This document shows, piece by piece, positions 17,828 to 26,734 of a stretch of 35,556 nucleotides of DNA (positions are counted from its first letter, which is position 1; every line of letters starts with the position of its first letter). Made by a program: the position numbers and the translations under genes. The notes beneath the pieces are model-generated. The model searched no databases, had not been told where the DNA came from, and saw nothing but the letters and a program-made list of their open reading frames with translations. The DNA is from an uncultured Lachnospiraceae bacterium (GTDB lineage Bacteria > Bacillota > Clostridia > Lachnospirales > Lachnospiraceae), in contig CANRMH010000004.1 of the NCBI GenBank assembly GCA_947631695.1, forward strand, positions 1 through 35,556, written 5' to 3'.

Positions 17828-19891
17828 TTAATACTCTCTCGTCTTCAGCACCAGCGCGGAATGGCTTCCCATATTTACCACAAGCTCCCCGTCTGTTACA
17901 TGATACTCTTCATATTCCGTCGTATAGCCATTTTCATAGGTATACATCATTCTCCGCATAAATCCCTGTCTGGGTACCTCCGCCAGCCAAACCGGCACCT
18001 TCACTTCCCGCAGAGAATCCCCGTTATTGATAATGATCACAAACTGTTCTTTGCTGTTATTCAAAAACCGTCCATATGCAAGAACATGATCCGTCCAGCA
18101 GAGCATCTTCAGCGACCCCGTACAGAACGCCTCGTAATTTTTGTGAATCCAGATCATCTCCCTGTGGAAATCGATCAATTCCAGATTCTCATACCCCCAC
18201 GGGTAGGTTCTTCTGTTGTCCGGATCCGTAAATCCGCACACTCCCGCCTCGTCCCCGTAATAGATGGTGGGCGCGCCCACCCATGTCATCTGCATCACTA
18301 CGGCGATCCGCATAACCGGCAGGCTCACATTCTCATTGGCGGCCTCCGGGCCGAGATCCCCAACCCGTCCCGCCACGTGGTTCGTCCGTGTCAGAAAGCG
18401 GGAGTGGTCGTGATTGGATAATTCATTCATCGCCGTCAGTCTGGACGGCATCGGAAGCTTCGACATATAGCGGAACATGGTCCGTATAAAATGCGCGGCG
18501 TTTCCCTGCAGATCCGGCCGCCTCTCGTCGCTGTGCTTCTCCATCCCTGTGAGGAACCATGTAACCGGTTCCATAAAAGCGTCGTAATTCATCACGGAAT
18601 CCCACTCGTTCCCGCGAAGCCAGGCGCCCGGATTCCCATAGTGTTCCGCCAGGATCAGGGCGTTCGGGTTCGCCTCCTTCACCACGTCCCGGAACTTTCT
18701 CCAGAACGCGTGGTTATACTCCTGCGTGTGTCCCAGGTCAGCGGCCACATCCAGTCGCCATCCGTCGGCGTTGTAAGGAGGGGATACCCATTTTCTCCCA
18801 ATCTCAAGAATATACTCTTCGAGTTTTTCGGAGGACTCGTAGTTCAGTTTCGGCAGGGTATCGTGTCCCCACCAGCCGTCATAGTGGTGATTATACGGCC
18901 AATCGCCCTCATGGGAACCAAAAAAGTCAAAAAAAGTGCGATACGGGCTGTCCGCGCAGATATACGCCCCCTTCTCATACCCTTCCCGCCTCTCATAGAT
19001 CCTCTCGCGATCCATCCATTTATTAAATGAACCGCAGTGGTTGAACACACCGTCCAGGATCACCTTCATCCCGCGCCGGTGAAGTTCTTCCACCAGCTCA
19101 GCGAACAGCCGGTTGCTCGCCTCAAGGTTCGCCCTGTCCGTCACGCGCGCCTGGTATCTGGTCGCGTCCGCATTGTCCTTCGCCCCTTCCGGAAGCGCCT
19201 CGCCGCCGTCCTTTACAATCGCGCCGTAATGGGGGTCTATGTAATCATAGTCCTGAATATCATATTTGTGGTTGGACGGCGATACGAACAGGGGATTAAA
19301 ATAAATGACTTCCACGCCCAGGTTCTGCAGATAGTCCAGCTTCTCCATAACTCCCTTCAGATCTCCGCCGTAAAATTCCCGCACGCCCATGGCGGCCGGA
19401 TATTTATTCCAGTCTTTCACCTGCACGCAGGGTTCCCCGATATAGATGTACTCTCTGTCCACCACGTCGTTGGACGGATCCCCGTTATAAAAGCGGTCTG
19501 TAAAAATCTGATACATGACCGCTCCCTTTGCCCAGTCCGGCGTAGAAAAATCCGGTATGATCTCGAAATCATACTCTTTCATTTCCCTCTCGTGCGCTCC
19601 GGCCTGGCTGTAATACGCCATATCCCCGCCGCCGAAAATCTGGAAGCTGTAACGGAACGGCTTCTCGCCCAGCTCCCACCGGATCGCATAGTAGTCAAAC
19701 TCTCCCGCCGTACTTCTCTTTTCCAATTCATAGCTTCCGCTTTCGGTAAGCAAAAACACGCTGTCCGCGTCTCCCGCGGCCGTGCGGAACTGCAATATAA
19801 CGCTTGTATTTGCCTCCGGTTCCGGCGGAATCACATACCCGCCGGTCCCATCGCAAAATAATGCTTTTTTATTCATAAACCTACCGTCCAA
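17828..19891 (-). CDS. Glycoside hydrolase family 13 alpha-amylase/neopullulanase-like enzyme
   Basis: 687 aa ORF with VMYQIFTDRFYNGDPSND, GGDLKGVMEKLDYLQNLGVEVIYFNPLF, VILDGVFNHCG, GWRLDVAADLGH, LILAEHYGN, AMNELSNHDHSRFLTR. Confidence 0.93.
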   Translation of the reverse strand: MDGRFMNKKALFCDGTGGYVIPPEPEANTSVILQFRTAAGDADSVFLLTESGSYELEKRSTAGEFDYYAIRWELGEKPFRYSFQIFGGGDMAYYSQAGAHEREMKEYDFEIIPDFSTPDWAKGAVMYQIFTDRFYNGDPSNDVVDREYIYIGEPCVQVKDWNKYPAAMGVREFYGGDLKGVMEKLDYLQNLGVEVIYFNPLFVSPSNHKYDIQDYDYIDPHYGAIVKDGGEALPEGAKDNADATRYQARVTDRANLEASNRLFAELVEELHRRGMKVILDGVFNHCGSFNKWMDRERIYERREGYEKGAYICADSPYRTFFDFFGSHEGDWPYNHHYDGWWGHDTLPKLNYESSEKLEEYILEIGRKWVSPPYNADGWRLDVAADLGHTQEYNHAFWRKFRDVVKEANPNALILAEHYGNPGAWLRGNEWDSVMNYDAFMEPVTWFLTGMEKHSDERRPDLQGNAAHFIRTMFRYMSKLPMPSRLTAMNELSNHDHSRFLTRTNHVAGRVGDLGPEAANENVSLPVMRIAVVMQMTWVGAPTIYYGDEAGVCGFTDPDNRRTYPWGYENLELIDFHREMIWIHKNYEAFCTGSLKMLCWTDHVLAYGRFLNNSKEQFVIIINNGDSLREVKVPVWLAEVPRQGFMRRMMYTYENGYTTEYEEYHVTDGELVVNMGSHSALVLKTREY

Positions 19892-19893
19892 TC

Positions 19894-21747
19894 TTATGCT
19901 TCCGACACCTCAAGGCCTTCAAACAGATGTTCAAATTCTTCCCTGGTAATCTTTTCTCTCTCGAGCAGCAATTCCGCGCATCGTTCCAGAACGCTCCGGT
20001 ATTTCATAATAATATGCCGCGCTCTCTGATAACATTCGTCAATGATGCGCTTCACCTCCTGGTCGATCGTACTCGCCACCTGCTCCCCGTAACCTCTGGA
20101 CGTATGCGCAAGATCCCTTCCGATAAACACCTCGTCGCTGTCGTTGTCATAATTGACCAGTCCAAGCGCCTCCGACATGCCGAATTTTGTCACCATCGAC
20201 CTCGCCATTGAGGTCGCTTCTTTAATGTCCTGGGACGCTCCGGTCGTAATATCGTCGAAAATGATCTCCTCCGCAATCCTTCCTCCCAGCGCTACCGTGA
20301 TGTCCTGCAGCATCTGCTTTCTGGTATTGAACATCTCGTCTTTCTCCGGAAGCGGCATCGTATATCCCGCCGCGCCCGTCCCCGTAGGAATAATAGAAAC
20401 GCTGTAGACCGGCCCGACGTCCGGAAGAACATGGAACAAAATCGCATGTCCCGCCTCATGAAACGCCGTAATCTTCTTTTCCTTCTCGGAGATCACGCGG
20501 CTTTTCTTCTCCGCGCCGATTCCCACCTTCACAAAAGCCCGGCGGATATCCGCCTGCGTCAGATAGAACCGTTCTTCCTTCGCGGCCATGATCGCCGCCT
20601 CATTCATCAGATTTTCCAGATCCGCCCCCGTAAAGCCTGCGGTTGTCTGCGCAACCTGCTTCAGATCCACATCGTCTCCCAGCGGTTTCCCTTTGGCATG
20701 CACCTTCAGGATCTCTTCCCGGCCCTTCACATCCGGTCTTCCGACCACAACTTTCCTGTCAAAACGTCCCGGCCGCAGAATTGCAGGATCCAGAATATCC
20801 ACGCGGTTCGTAGCCGACATCACAATGATGCCCTCGTTGACGCCAAACCCATCCATTTCCACAAGAAGCTGATTCAACGTCTGTTCTCTTTCGTCGTGTC
20901 CGCCGCCCATGCCGGTTCCCCGGCGTCTTGCCACCGCGTCGATCTCATCGATAAAAACAATACAGGGCGCATTCTTTTTCGCGTCCTCGAACAGGTCGCG
21001 TACCCTCGAGGCCCCTACGCCCACAAACATCTCCACAAAATCCGACCCGGAGATTGTAAAAAACGGGACTCCGGCCTCCCCCGCCACAGCCTTTGCGAGC
21101 AGAGTTTTCCCTGTTCCCGGAGGTCCTACCAGAAGAACGCCCTTCGGGATCCGCGCGCCTACCTGAATATATTTTTTCGGATTTTTCAGAAAATCCACGA
21201 TCTCCCGCAGCTCTTCCTTTTCCTCGCGAAGCCCCGCGACCCGGTCGAACGTGATCTGCTTATCCTGGTCGGTACTCATCCGCGCGCGGCTCTTTCCGAA
21301 CGTCATCGCCTTTGCGTTGGCGCCTCCGCCCTGGCGTCCCATCATAAAGAAAACGATCATAATACCGCCCAGCATCAGGAGAAGCGGGAGGATCGTTGTC
21401 ATAAACCAGCTGTCCTGCGGAACATCCTCCATCTCATAATTGATCTTCTGCTCTTTCAGATATTCCTGGATCTCATTCACATCCGACACATAGAGAAGCC
21501 TGACTTCCCGCTGGGAACTCTGCTCCGACGACAGCGTTACCTCCAGCTTTCCGGTCGGCACCGCCTTATTCTGGACGATCCGCACCGTTTCGATCCGGCC
21601 GCCCTCCGCCAAAGAGCAGAATTCTTTGTACGACAGTTCGCGCTCCCTCTGATCCGCCTGGTTCGTAAACCAGAGCGCGGCGAACAAAATTGCCACAAAA
21701 AGCAGTATCGTGGCGCTGCTCAAGCCTCTGTTTTTTCTATTGTTCAA
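19894..21747 (-). CDS. ftsH: ATP-dependent zinc metalloprotease FtsH
   Basis: 617 aa ORF with Walker [52 protein letters not shown] zinc site, and an N-terminal TM. Confidence 0.97.
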   Translation of the reverse strand: MNNRKNRGLSSATILLFVAILFAALWFTNQADQRERELSYKEFCSLAEGGRIETVRIVQNKAVPTGKLEVTLSSEQSSQREVRLLYVSDVNEIQEYLKEQKINYEMEDVPQDSWFMTTILPLLLMLGGIMIVFFMMGRQGGGANAKAMTFGKSRARMSTDQDKQITFDRVAGLREEKEELREIVDFLKNPKKYIQVGARIPKGVLLVGPPGTGKTLLAKAVAGEAGVPFFTISGSDFVEMFVGVGASRVRDLFEDAKKNAPCIVFIDEIDAVARRRGTGMGGGHDEREQTLNQLLVEMDGFGVNEGIIVMSATNRVDILDPAILRPGRFDRKVVVGRPDVKGREEILKVHAKGKPLGDDVDLKQVAQTTAGFTGADLENLMNEAAIMAAKEERFYLTQADIRRAFVKVGIGAEKKSRVISEKEKKITAFHEAGHAILFHVLPDVGPVYSVSIIPTGTGAAGYTMPLPEKDEMFNTRKQMLQDITVALGGRIAEEIIFDDITTGASQDIKEATSMARSMVTKFGMSEALGLVNYDNDSDEVFIGRDLAHTSRGYGEQVASTIDQEVKRIIDECYQRARHIIMKYRSVLERCAELLLEREKITREEFEHLFEGLEVSEA

Positions 21748-21762
21748 TCCAAATTCTCCTTT

Positions 21763-23169
21763 CTACTCCACATCCGGAATCCATCCGGTATATGGCAGAA
21801 TTCTGCCGCTCTTTTTTTCTCCGTTAATTGAAATCTCCAGAATTCTTTTCGTCCGTTCCGTCACCTGGTATCTCCGGCTCTGTCTGTAACCCACAATCCA
21901 AAGGATCTGGCTGCCCTCGGCGACCAGCCATATCTCATCCCGCATCCGTTCCGGAACCTTTCGGTCGATAAAATACTTCTTGATCTTCTGCGTGCCTCCG
22001 GACCGCCCGATGACAATACAGTCGCCGGGCATCCGGTTTCGGATGGCAAGATTGCTTTTTATTATATCATAGTCAAACCATTTCGTGTAGGGGTTTTCCG
22101 AAAATGTCTCCGGCATTCCTTCGCACGCAAACACCCTGCAGGAGACCTCAGGCCCGGCTTCCATGCCGGGAAGGAGGGTTTGGTTTTCCTCCCGCCCGCA
22201 GGCGCCGATCCTCACCCCTTCGTAGCAGCGCCTCGCCTCCAGCCCGTAGGGAAGCGACGTCCGCCTCCCTGTCTGCTTCTGAAAAAGTTCTTCTACCAGC
22301 CTTACATGAACCGCTTCGATGTCGCGGGATCTCCCCGCCGCCCTGCACAGAGCTCTGTGAATCAGATACGGGCGCAGCGCCTTTGGCGCGGCCCCGTATA
22401 CCTTCTCCGGGATCAGGCACTCCCCCTCGTCCTCGATCACGCCTTCGCGGTAAAGGATCTCCGTCTGCTGTTCAACATACTCCTGAAGGTCCCTCATCTG
22501 CTCCGCTGTCTCCTGCACATGATCCGAAAAACGCCCGTTGATCTCCCGCTCCATACAGGGAATCACAAAATTCCGCAGGCGATTCCTCGTATAAGCATCT
22601 TCCAGATTTGTTGCATCTATACAATATCCGATATTTTTTTCTTTCAGATAGTTCTCAATTTCCTCCCGTTTCACGCCAAGCAGCGGCCTGATATACGGCG
22701 GGTTGACCGGAAGCATTCCCCCAAGCCCTCTTAAACCGGTTCCGCGCGCGAGGTTCATCAGCACCGTCTCTACGTTATCGTCCCTGTGATGGGCCAGCGC
22801 GATCCGCGTGCCTGCGCACTCCCTCAGCGTTTCGGCAAAAGCTTCCCTTCTCGCCTCTCTGCCCGCTTCCTCCAGCGACCATCCCTGCCTGCGGGCCAAA
22901 GCCCTGACGTCCACGTGAAAGACCCTAAGCGGCACCTGCCTGTCCGCACAGAATTTCCTGACGTAAGCTTCGTCCGCGTCGGCCGCAGCTCCCCGCAGGC
23001 CGTGATGAACATGAACCGCGGTAATCTCCAGATCGTATCCCCCGCGAAGTTCCAGAAGCACGCAAAGAAGGCATATGGAATCCGCTCCTCCCGATATGCC
23101 TGCAACGATTCTATCCGATTTGGAAAGCATGTTGTGCTTCGCAATGTATTTTCTGACCTGTTCGACCAT
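21763..23169 (-). CDS. tilS: tRNA(Ile)-lysidine synthase
   Basis: 468 aa ORF with PP-loop IVAGISGGADSICLLCVLLEL, LAHHRDDNVETVLMNLARGTGLRGLGGM, and C-terminal RNRMPGDCIVIGRSGGTQKIKKYFIDRKVPERMR. Confidence 0.96.
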   Translation of the reverse strand: MVEQVRKYIAKHNMLSKSDRIVAGISGGADSICLLCVLLELRGGYDLEITAVHVHHGLRGAAADADEAYVRKFCADRQVPLRVFHVDVRALARRQGWSLEEAGREARREAFAETLRECAGTRIALAHHRDDNVETVLMNLARGTGLRGLGGMLPVNPPYIRPLLGVKREEIENYLKEKNIGYCIDATNLEDAYTRNRLRNFVIPCMEREINGRFSDHVQETAEQMRDLQEYVEQQTEILYREGVIEDEGECLIPEKVYGAAPKALRPYLIHRALCRAAGRSRDIEAVHVRLVEELFQKQTGRRTSLPYGLEARRCYEGVRIGACGREENQTLLPGMEAGPEVSCRVFACEGMPETFSENPYTKWFDYDIIKSNLAIRNRMPGDCIVIGRSGGTQKIKKYFIDRKVPERMRDEIWLVAEGSQILWIVGYRQSRRYQVTERTKRILEISINGEKKSGRILPYTGWIPDVE

Positions 23170-23260
23170 TGTCTTTATCCCGCCATGTTCCCGCGCTTCT
23201 GCGCTTCCTTCTCATTCAATATATAGAATTTTCCTGAAAAAAGCAAGAGAAACCGCCGTT

Positions 23261-24643
23261 CTACCGGGTGGGCAGCTTCCAGAAGCCGATCGCGATCACC
23301 GTCATATCGTCCAGCGGAAGCTCCCCCGTCCATTCCAGCACCTGTCCCAAAACATGATGCGCCAGTTCCCTGGGATTGTTGGTCTGAACGCCGTTCACAA
23401 AAGTACTCATCAGCGCCTCCTGCTCCCCCGCCGGAAGCGCGTCCATCACCCCGTCCGTGACCATAAAGATAAAGTCCCCGTCCGAAAGTTCCCGCTTCAC
23501 CTGCTCGATCTCCATATTCTGCACCACCCCTATGGGAAGCGTGGACGAACTGATCCGTTCCACCCGATCCTGATAACGTATGAACGTTGTGGAAGCGCCT
23601 GCTTTCATCAGTTCACAGGACCCCTCGTACAGATCCAGCACGCAGAGATCAACCGTGGAGAACCTCACCTCCTCGCGCCCGATCACAAGCGCGGTATTCA
23701 TCATCTGAATCGCCGTCTCTCCCGGAAAGCCTGCTTTGAGAAGTTCCTCCAGCATCTCCACCACCATCGCGCTCTCCCGGAACGCGTCCTCCCCGGATCC
23801 CATGCCGTCCGAGAGGACTACGCCCTCCCTGCCGCCCGGCAGTTCCGTCATCACAAACGTATCTCCGGAAATTTTCTCGCACCCCTTGCCAATTTTAGCC
23901 ACTCCCTGGAGCGTATAGTACTTCGGTCCCTCCATGCAGACAACCGTACAGTACTCCTGCCCGATCGTCTGGCGCTCTCCCGCCTGCAGGATCATAGGCC
24001 GGTTCACACAGTCCGACAAAAGCTTCGCCAGCTCCCTGGCCGAACCACACTCCCCCTTCATCGCCCTCACCGTAAGATGGATCTCATATCTTCCCTGTTT
24101 TGAAACGAAGAAAACGCTGCTCAGAAGCTTATATCCGTTCTGCTTCAGCCGGTTCCGTATCTTCCGTTCAAGATGCTCGTCGGAAAAAATACCGGCGTCC
24201 AGTTCCCTCGTGGCATGCTGGATGATCTTTGCAAAAGACTTCAGCTGCACCGCGCAGCCTTCCCTGTTCTGCACGATCTTGTTGTTCCACAGCAGCTTCT
24301 GCTTCGCATCCCCGAATACTTCCAGCGTCTCCCTCAGAAATCGCGGGGCAAGCATGCATTTTTTCTGAAGTTTTCGTTTCATTTCCACGTTTAATTCCGC
24401 ACCGTACTCCTCCGCCGCGCAGAGGATCTCATATACCATCTGATAGGTATGAATCCTGTTTTCCGTCAGACACCACTGCCTTTTTTCACACCCGCTGCAG
24501 ACGCGTTCCGACACTCTGCGGAACAATTCGTCCACTTCCTCTTTTGTAAGCGTCCCTTTATAATTTTCCAGATGCAGAAACGTATCTGACAAATGTCTCA
24601 GCGAATCCGCAAACTTGTCCATCTGAACCACATAAGGATTCAT
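23261..24643 (-). CDS. spoIIE: SpoIIE-type PP2C phosphatase without an N-terminal transmembrane domain
   Basis: Start at MNPYVVQMDKF preceded by AAGGAGG (the longer ORF begins at 24724). CSGCEKRQWC motif, GREGVVLSDGMGSGEDAFRESAMVVEMLEELLKAGF, TVDLCVLDLYEG, GDFIFMVTDGVMDALP. Flanked by divIC and tilS. Confidence 0.88.
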   Translation of the reverse strand: MNPYVVQMDKFADSLRHLSDTFLHLENYKGTLTKEEVDELFRRVSERVCSGCEKRQWCLTENRIHTYQMVYEILCAAEEYGAELNVEMKRKLQKKCMLAPRFLRETLEVFGDAKQKLLWNNKIVQNREGCAVQLKSFAKIIQHATRELDAGIFSDEHLERKIRNRLKQNGYKLLSSVFFVSKQGRYEIHLTVRAMKGECGSARELAKLLSDCVNRPMILQAGERQTIGQEYCTVVCMEGPKYYTLQGVAKIGKGCEKISGDTFVMTELPGGREGVVLSDGMGSGEDAFRESAMVVEMLEELLKAGFPGETAIQMMNTALVIGREEVRFSTVDLCVLDLYEGSCELMKAGASTTFIRYQDRVERISSSTLPIGVVQNMEIEQVKRELSDGDFIFMVTDGVMDALPAGEQEALMSTFVNGVQTNNPRELAHHVLGQVLEWTGELPLDDMTVIAIGFWKLPTR

Positions 24644-24693
24644 GCCCCCTGTAACCTCCTTCAAATCAGTCCGGCAAACCCGTTTTCCCGTAT

Positions 24694-24739
24694 TACGAAA
24701 GAAAAGCTCCGGGAAACTTCCCAAAGCTTTTCTTTCGTA
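24694..24739 (-). terminator. Long hairpin between divIC and spoIIE
   Basis: Perfect 15-bp arms TACGAAAGAAAAGCT (24694-24708) / AGCTTTTCTTTCGTA (24725-24739) with an inner GGGAA/TTCCC stem, just 3' of the divIC stop. Confidence 0.6.
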
Positions 24740-24745
24740 TTGTCT

Positions 24746-25081
24746 TTATTTTGCTTTCAAAATAATCTCATTCTCATGGATAAGGCCGAGCTTGTCTTTT
24801 GCCGTCTGCTCTATATACTCGTCCGTGCCTACGTACTCTTCCAGCTTTTCGATTTCTCCTCCCCGCTTCTCCTCTTCCTCGAGTTCGGCTTTCAGTTCCG
24901 TCTCCCGCTCAATGTACGCACGGGTCTTCGATCCCAGTGCAAAGCTGCTGACGGAAATTACGATCACCAACAAAAAAAGAATCCCGCATATCACCGCCAT
25001 GCTTCTCTTATGATACCGTATCCGTTGTCTCCCGCGTATCTTTCGGTTCTTTTTTCCCTTGACTCCCATGTTCCCTGTCAC
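24746..25081 (-). CDS. divIC: Septum formation initiator (DivIC/FtsB family)
   Basis: 111 aa ORF: basic N-terminus, TM MAVICGILFLLVIVISVSSFAL, coiled coil ERETELKAELEEEEKRGGEIEKLEEYVGTDEYIEQTAKDKLGLIHENEIILKAK; syntenic position. Confidence 0.9.
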   Translation of the reverse strand: MTGNMGVKGKKNRKIRGRQRIRYHKRSMAVICGILFLLVIVISVSSFALGSKTRAYIERETELKAELEEEEKRGGEIEKLEEYVGTDEYIEQTAKDKLGLIHENEIILKAK

Positions 25082-25144
25082 CCTTACCGTTTCCGATCCT
25101 TATCAGTTCCCCTTTGACTATCTTAACGTTTTTTTATACTCAGT

Positions 25145-25471
25145 TCAATAGTTTTTCGGTATTATTTTTCTTTTTCCATGTTTTCCCATAATTTTTTTCA
25201 AAATCGCGGCAAGCGCGCGGCAGGCTGCCGCGCCGAATATAACGCCAAGCACAAAATACCATCGAATGCTCCCATCGCTTGTTTGATACATTTTCACAAA
25301 CAGGTATACTGCCGTCCCCAGCCAGAACAGGATGTCCTCGACCGCGATAAACAGAAGGGAATGTCTGATATTCCGCCGAAACATCCGAATGCAGGTATAA
25401 CCGCTGTACACAATCATTCCCGCCAGTATAGCCTCCAAAAATATAAGTCCTTCTACTGTAATCTCCGGCAT
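25145..25471 (-). CDS. yabQ: Spore cortex biosynthesis protein YabQ
   Basis: 108 aa hydrophobic ORF in the yabP-yabQ-divIC arrangement (LEAILAGMIVYSGYTCIRMFRRNIRHS...VEDILFWLGTAVYLF). Confidence 0.82.
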   Translation of the reverse strand: MPEITVEGLIFLEAILAGMIVYSGYTCIRMFRRNIRHSLLFIAVEDILFWLGTAVYLFVKMYQTSDGSIRWYFVLGVIFGAAACRALAAILKKIMGKHGKRKIIPKNY

Positions 25472-25475
25472 ATCT

Positions 25476-25760
25476 TCACCGGAACAATTTGCTCAATATA
25501 TTTTCGCTTTGCTTTTCCTTCACATGTACATCGGAATACGTGACGCTGTCTATGTTCCCGGCCAAATCCACCTCTCCCTTTTCCAGACTGAGCCGGTTCA
25601 CATGCAGATCGGTCCCTTTTACCATCAGCATTCCCTGCTCCGTCTCCAGCAGAATCTCATTTAGATCAAAGGACAGTACATCCAGCACTCCCGTCACCAT
25701 ACTGGTCTTTCTGTTGTTAAGCACCAGCTTGTGCGCTTTGGACATCTGTTTTTCTTCCAT
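25476..25760 (-). CDS. yabP: Sporulation protein YabP
   Basis: 94 aa ORF: HKLVLNNRKTSMVTGVLDVLSFDLNEILLETEQGMLMVKGTDLHVNRLSLEKGEVDLAGNIDSVTYSD. Confidence 0.92.
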   Translation of the reverse strand: MEEKQMSKAHKLVLNNRKTSMVTGVLDVLSFDLNEILLETEQGMLMVKGTDLHVNRLSLEKGEVDLAGNIDSVTYSDVHVKEKQSENILSKLFR

Positions 25761-25810
25761 TTGCCATCACAACCTTTCTTAATAATCATATGAAAGGCTG
25801 TTCGCAATTA

Positions 25811-26050
25811 TTACAAATATCTGAAGAGTTCTCCGGCTTCTTCCTTTCTGACCGTCTCACGCACATCGAGGACTTCCGCCTTCACGCTCTTCGTCCCGAA
25901 CTGGATCTCGATCACGTCTCCCTGCTTCACCTTCGCGGACGCTTTCGCGGGCGTCCCGTTCAACATGACTCTCCCCGCGTCGCAGGCCTCGTTGGCCACC
26001 GTCCTGCGCTTAATTAATCTGGATACCTTCAAAAATTTGTCCAGTCTCAT
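25811..26050 (-). CDS. rqcP: S4-domain RNA-binding protein (RqcP/YabO family)
   Basis: From the ATG at 26050 with GGAGGAAA RBS: MRLDKFLKVSRLIKRRTVANEACDAGRVMLNGTPAKASAKVKQGDVIEIQFG; position next to yabP. Confidence 0.92.
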   Translation of the reverse strand: MRLDKFLKVSRLIKRRTVANEACDAGRVMLNGTPAKASAKVKQGDVIEIQFGTKSVKAEVLDVRETVRKEEAGELFRYL

Positions 26051-26165
26051 CGAAATTTCCTCCATTGAAGTCAAATAGAATCGCGCCCGCAGGATTCTCC
26101 GCCTGCGGCGGACCACGTCGGCAGTTTCTTCCTATCCGCCGCAGCGCGCTCCCGCGGAGCGCTTT

Positions 26166-26200
26166 TTATCTTACAGGCAACAAAGTTTCCTGTAAGATAA
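26166..26200. repeat. 12-bp perfect inverted repeat in the hup-rqcP spacer
   Basis: TTATCTTACAGG (26166-26177) - 11 nt - CCTGTAAGATAA (26189-26200); no clear U tract on the minus strand. Confidence 0.6.
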
Positions 26201-26205
26201 GAAAA

Positions 26206-26238
26206 GAAGGCATCCCGGATATATTCCACGACGCCTTC
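26206..26238 (-). terminator. Terminator of hup
   Basis: Minus strand GAAGGCGTC ... GATGCCTTC followed by TTTTCTT, downstream of the stop at 26269. Confidence 0.65.
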
Positions 26239-26268
26239 CAGCATTTATTTTTCTGTCATATAACAAAA

Positions 26269-26544
26269 TTATGCGTTTACAGCATCCTTCAAAGCCTTGC
26301 CCGCTTTAAATCTCGGCGCCTTGCAAGCAGAGATCTCCATCGTCTCGCCGGTCTGAGGATTTCTTCCCTCTCTCGCTGCTCTCTTGCTCACCTCAAATGT
26401 ACCAAAACCTACCAGCTGAACTTTTCCTTCCTGTTTCAGCTCGTTTGTTACCACCTCAACAAAAGCTTTTAATGCTTTTTCCGCATCTTTTTTGGATAAT
26501 TCGGCCTGTGCCGCAACAGCCGCTACTAATTCTGTCTTATTCAT
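26269..26544 (-). CDS. hup: HU family DNA-binding protein
   Basis: 91 aa ORF: MNKTELVAAVAAQAELSKKDAEKALKAFVEVVTNELKQEGKVQLVGFGTFEVSKRAAREGRNPQTGETMEISACKAPRFKAGKALKDAVN. Confidence 0.97.
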   Translation of the reverse strand: MNKTELVAAVAAQAELSKKDAEKALKAFVEVVTNELKQEGKVQLVGFGTFEVSKRAAREGRNPQTGETMEISACKAPRFKAGKALKDAVNA

Positions 26545-26627
26545 GGATTCTCCTCCTCCTGTTTTGTTATAGAGTCCTCATTTCATATCCTTTAGGATAT
26601 TCCGTATGATTGACATCGCTAAGTACT

Positions 26628-26656
26628 GTTATACATTCTTTCCTGATATTTGTCAA
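26628..26656 (-). promoter_or_regulatory. Predicted strong sigma-A-type promoter of hup
   Basis: Minus strand TTGACA (26651-26656) - 17 nt - TATAAC (26628-26633), about 85 nt upstream of the hup start. Confidence 0.7.
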
Positions 26657-26663
26657 GAGAAAC

Positions 26664-26698
26664 GCCTGAAAATCCTTGAATCTCAAGGATTTTCAGGC
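26664..26698 (-). terminator. Terminator-like hairpin downstream of the phosphosugar mutase gene
   Basis: GCCTGAAAATCCTTGA atc TCAAGGATTTTCAGGC: perfect 16-bp arms. Confidence 0.65.
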
Positions 26699-26734
26699 AT
26701 TTATTCCGGTTGTCCGCTCTCGCACGCCCGCCTT

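Noticed and set aside
20431-21831. 466-aa plus-strand ORF antisense to ftsH (also 30922-32148, 1917-3083, 3225-4010, 27758-28744)
   Set aside because: Antisense to clearly recognisable genes, composition rich in R/H/P/L typical of reverse-frame reading of GC-rich genes, and no recognisable domains.
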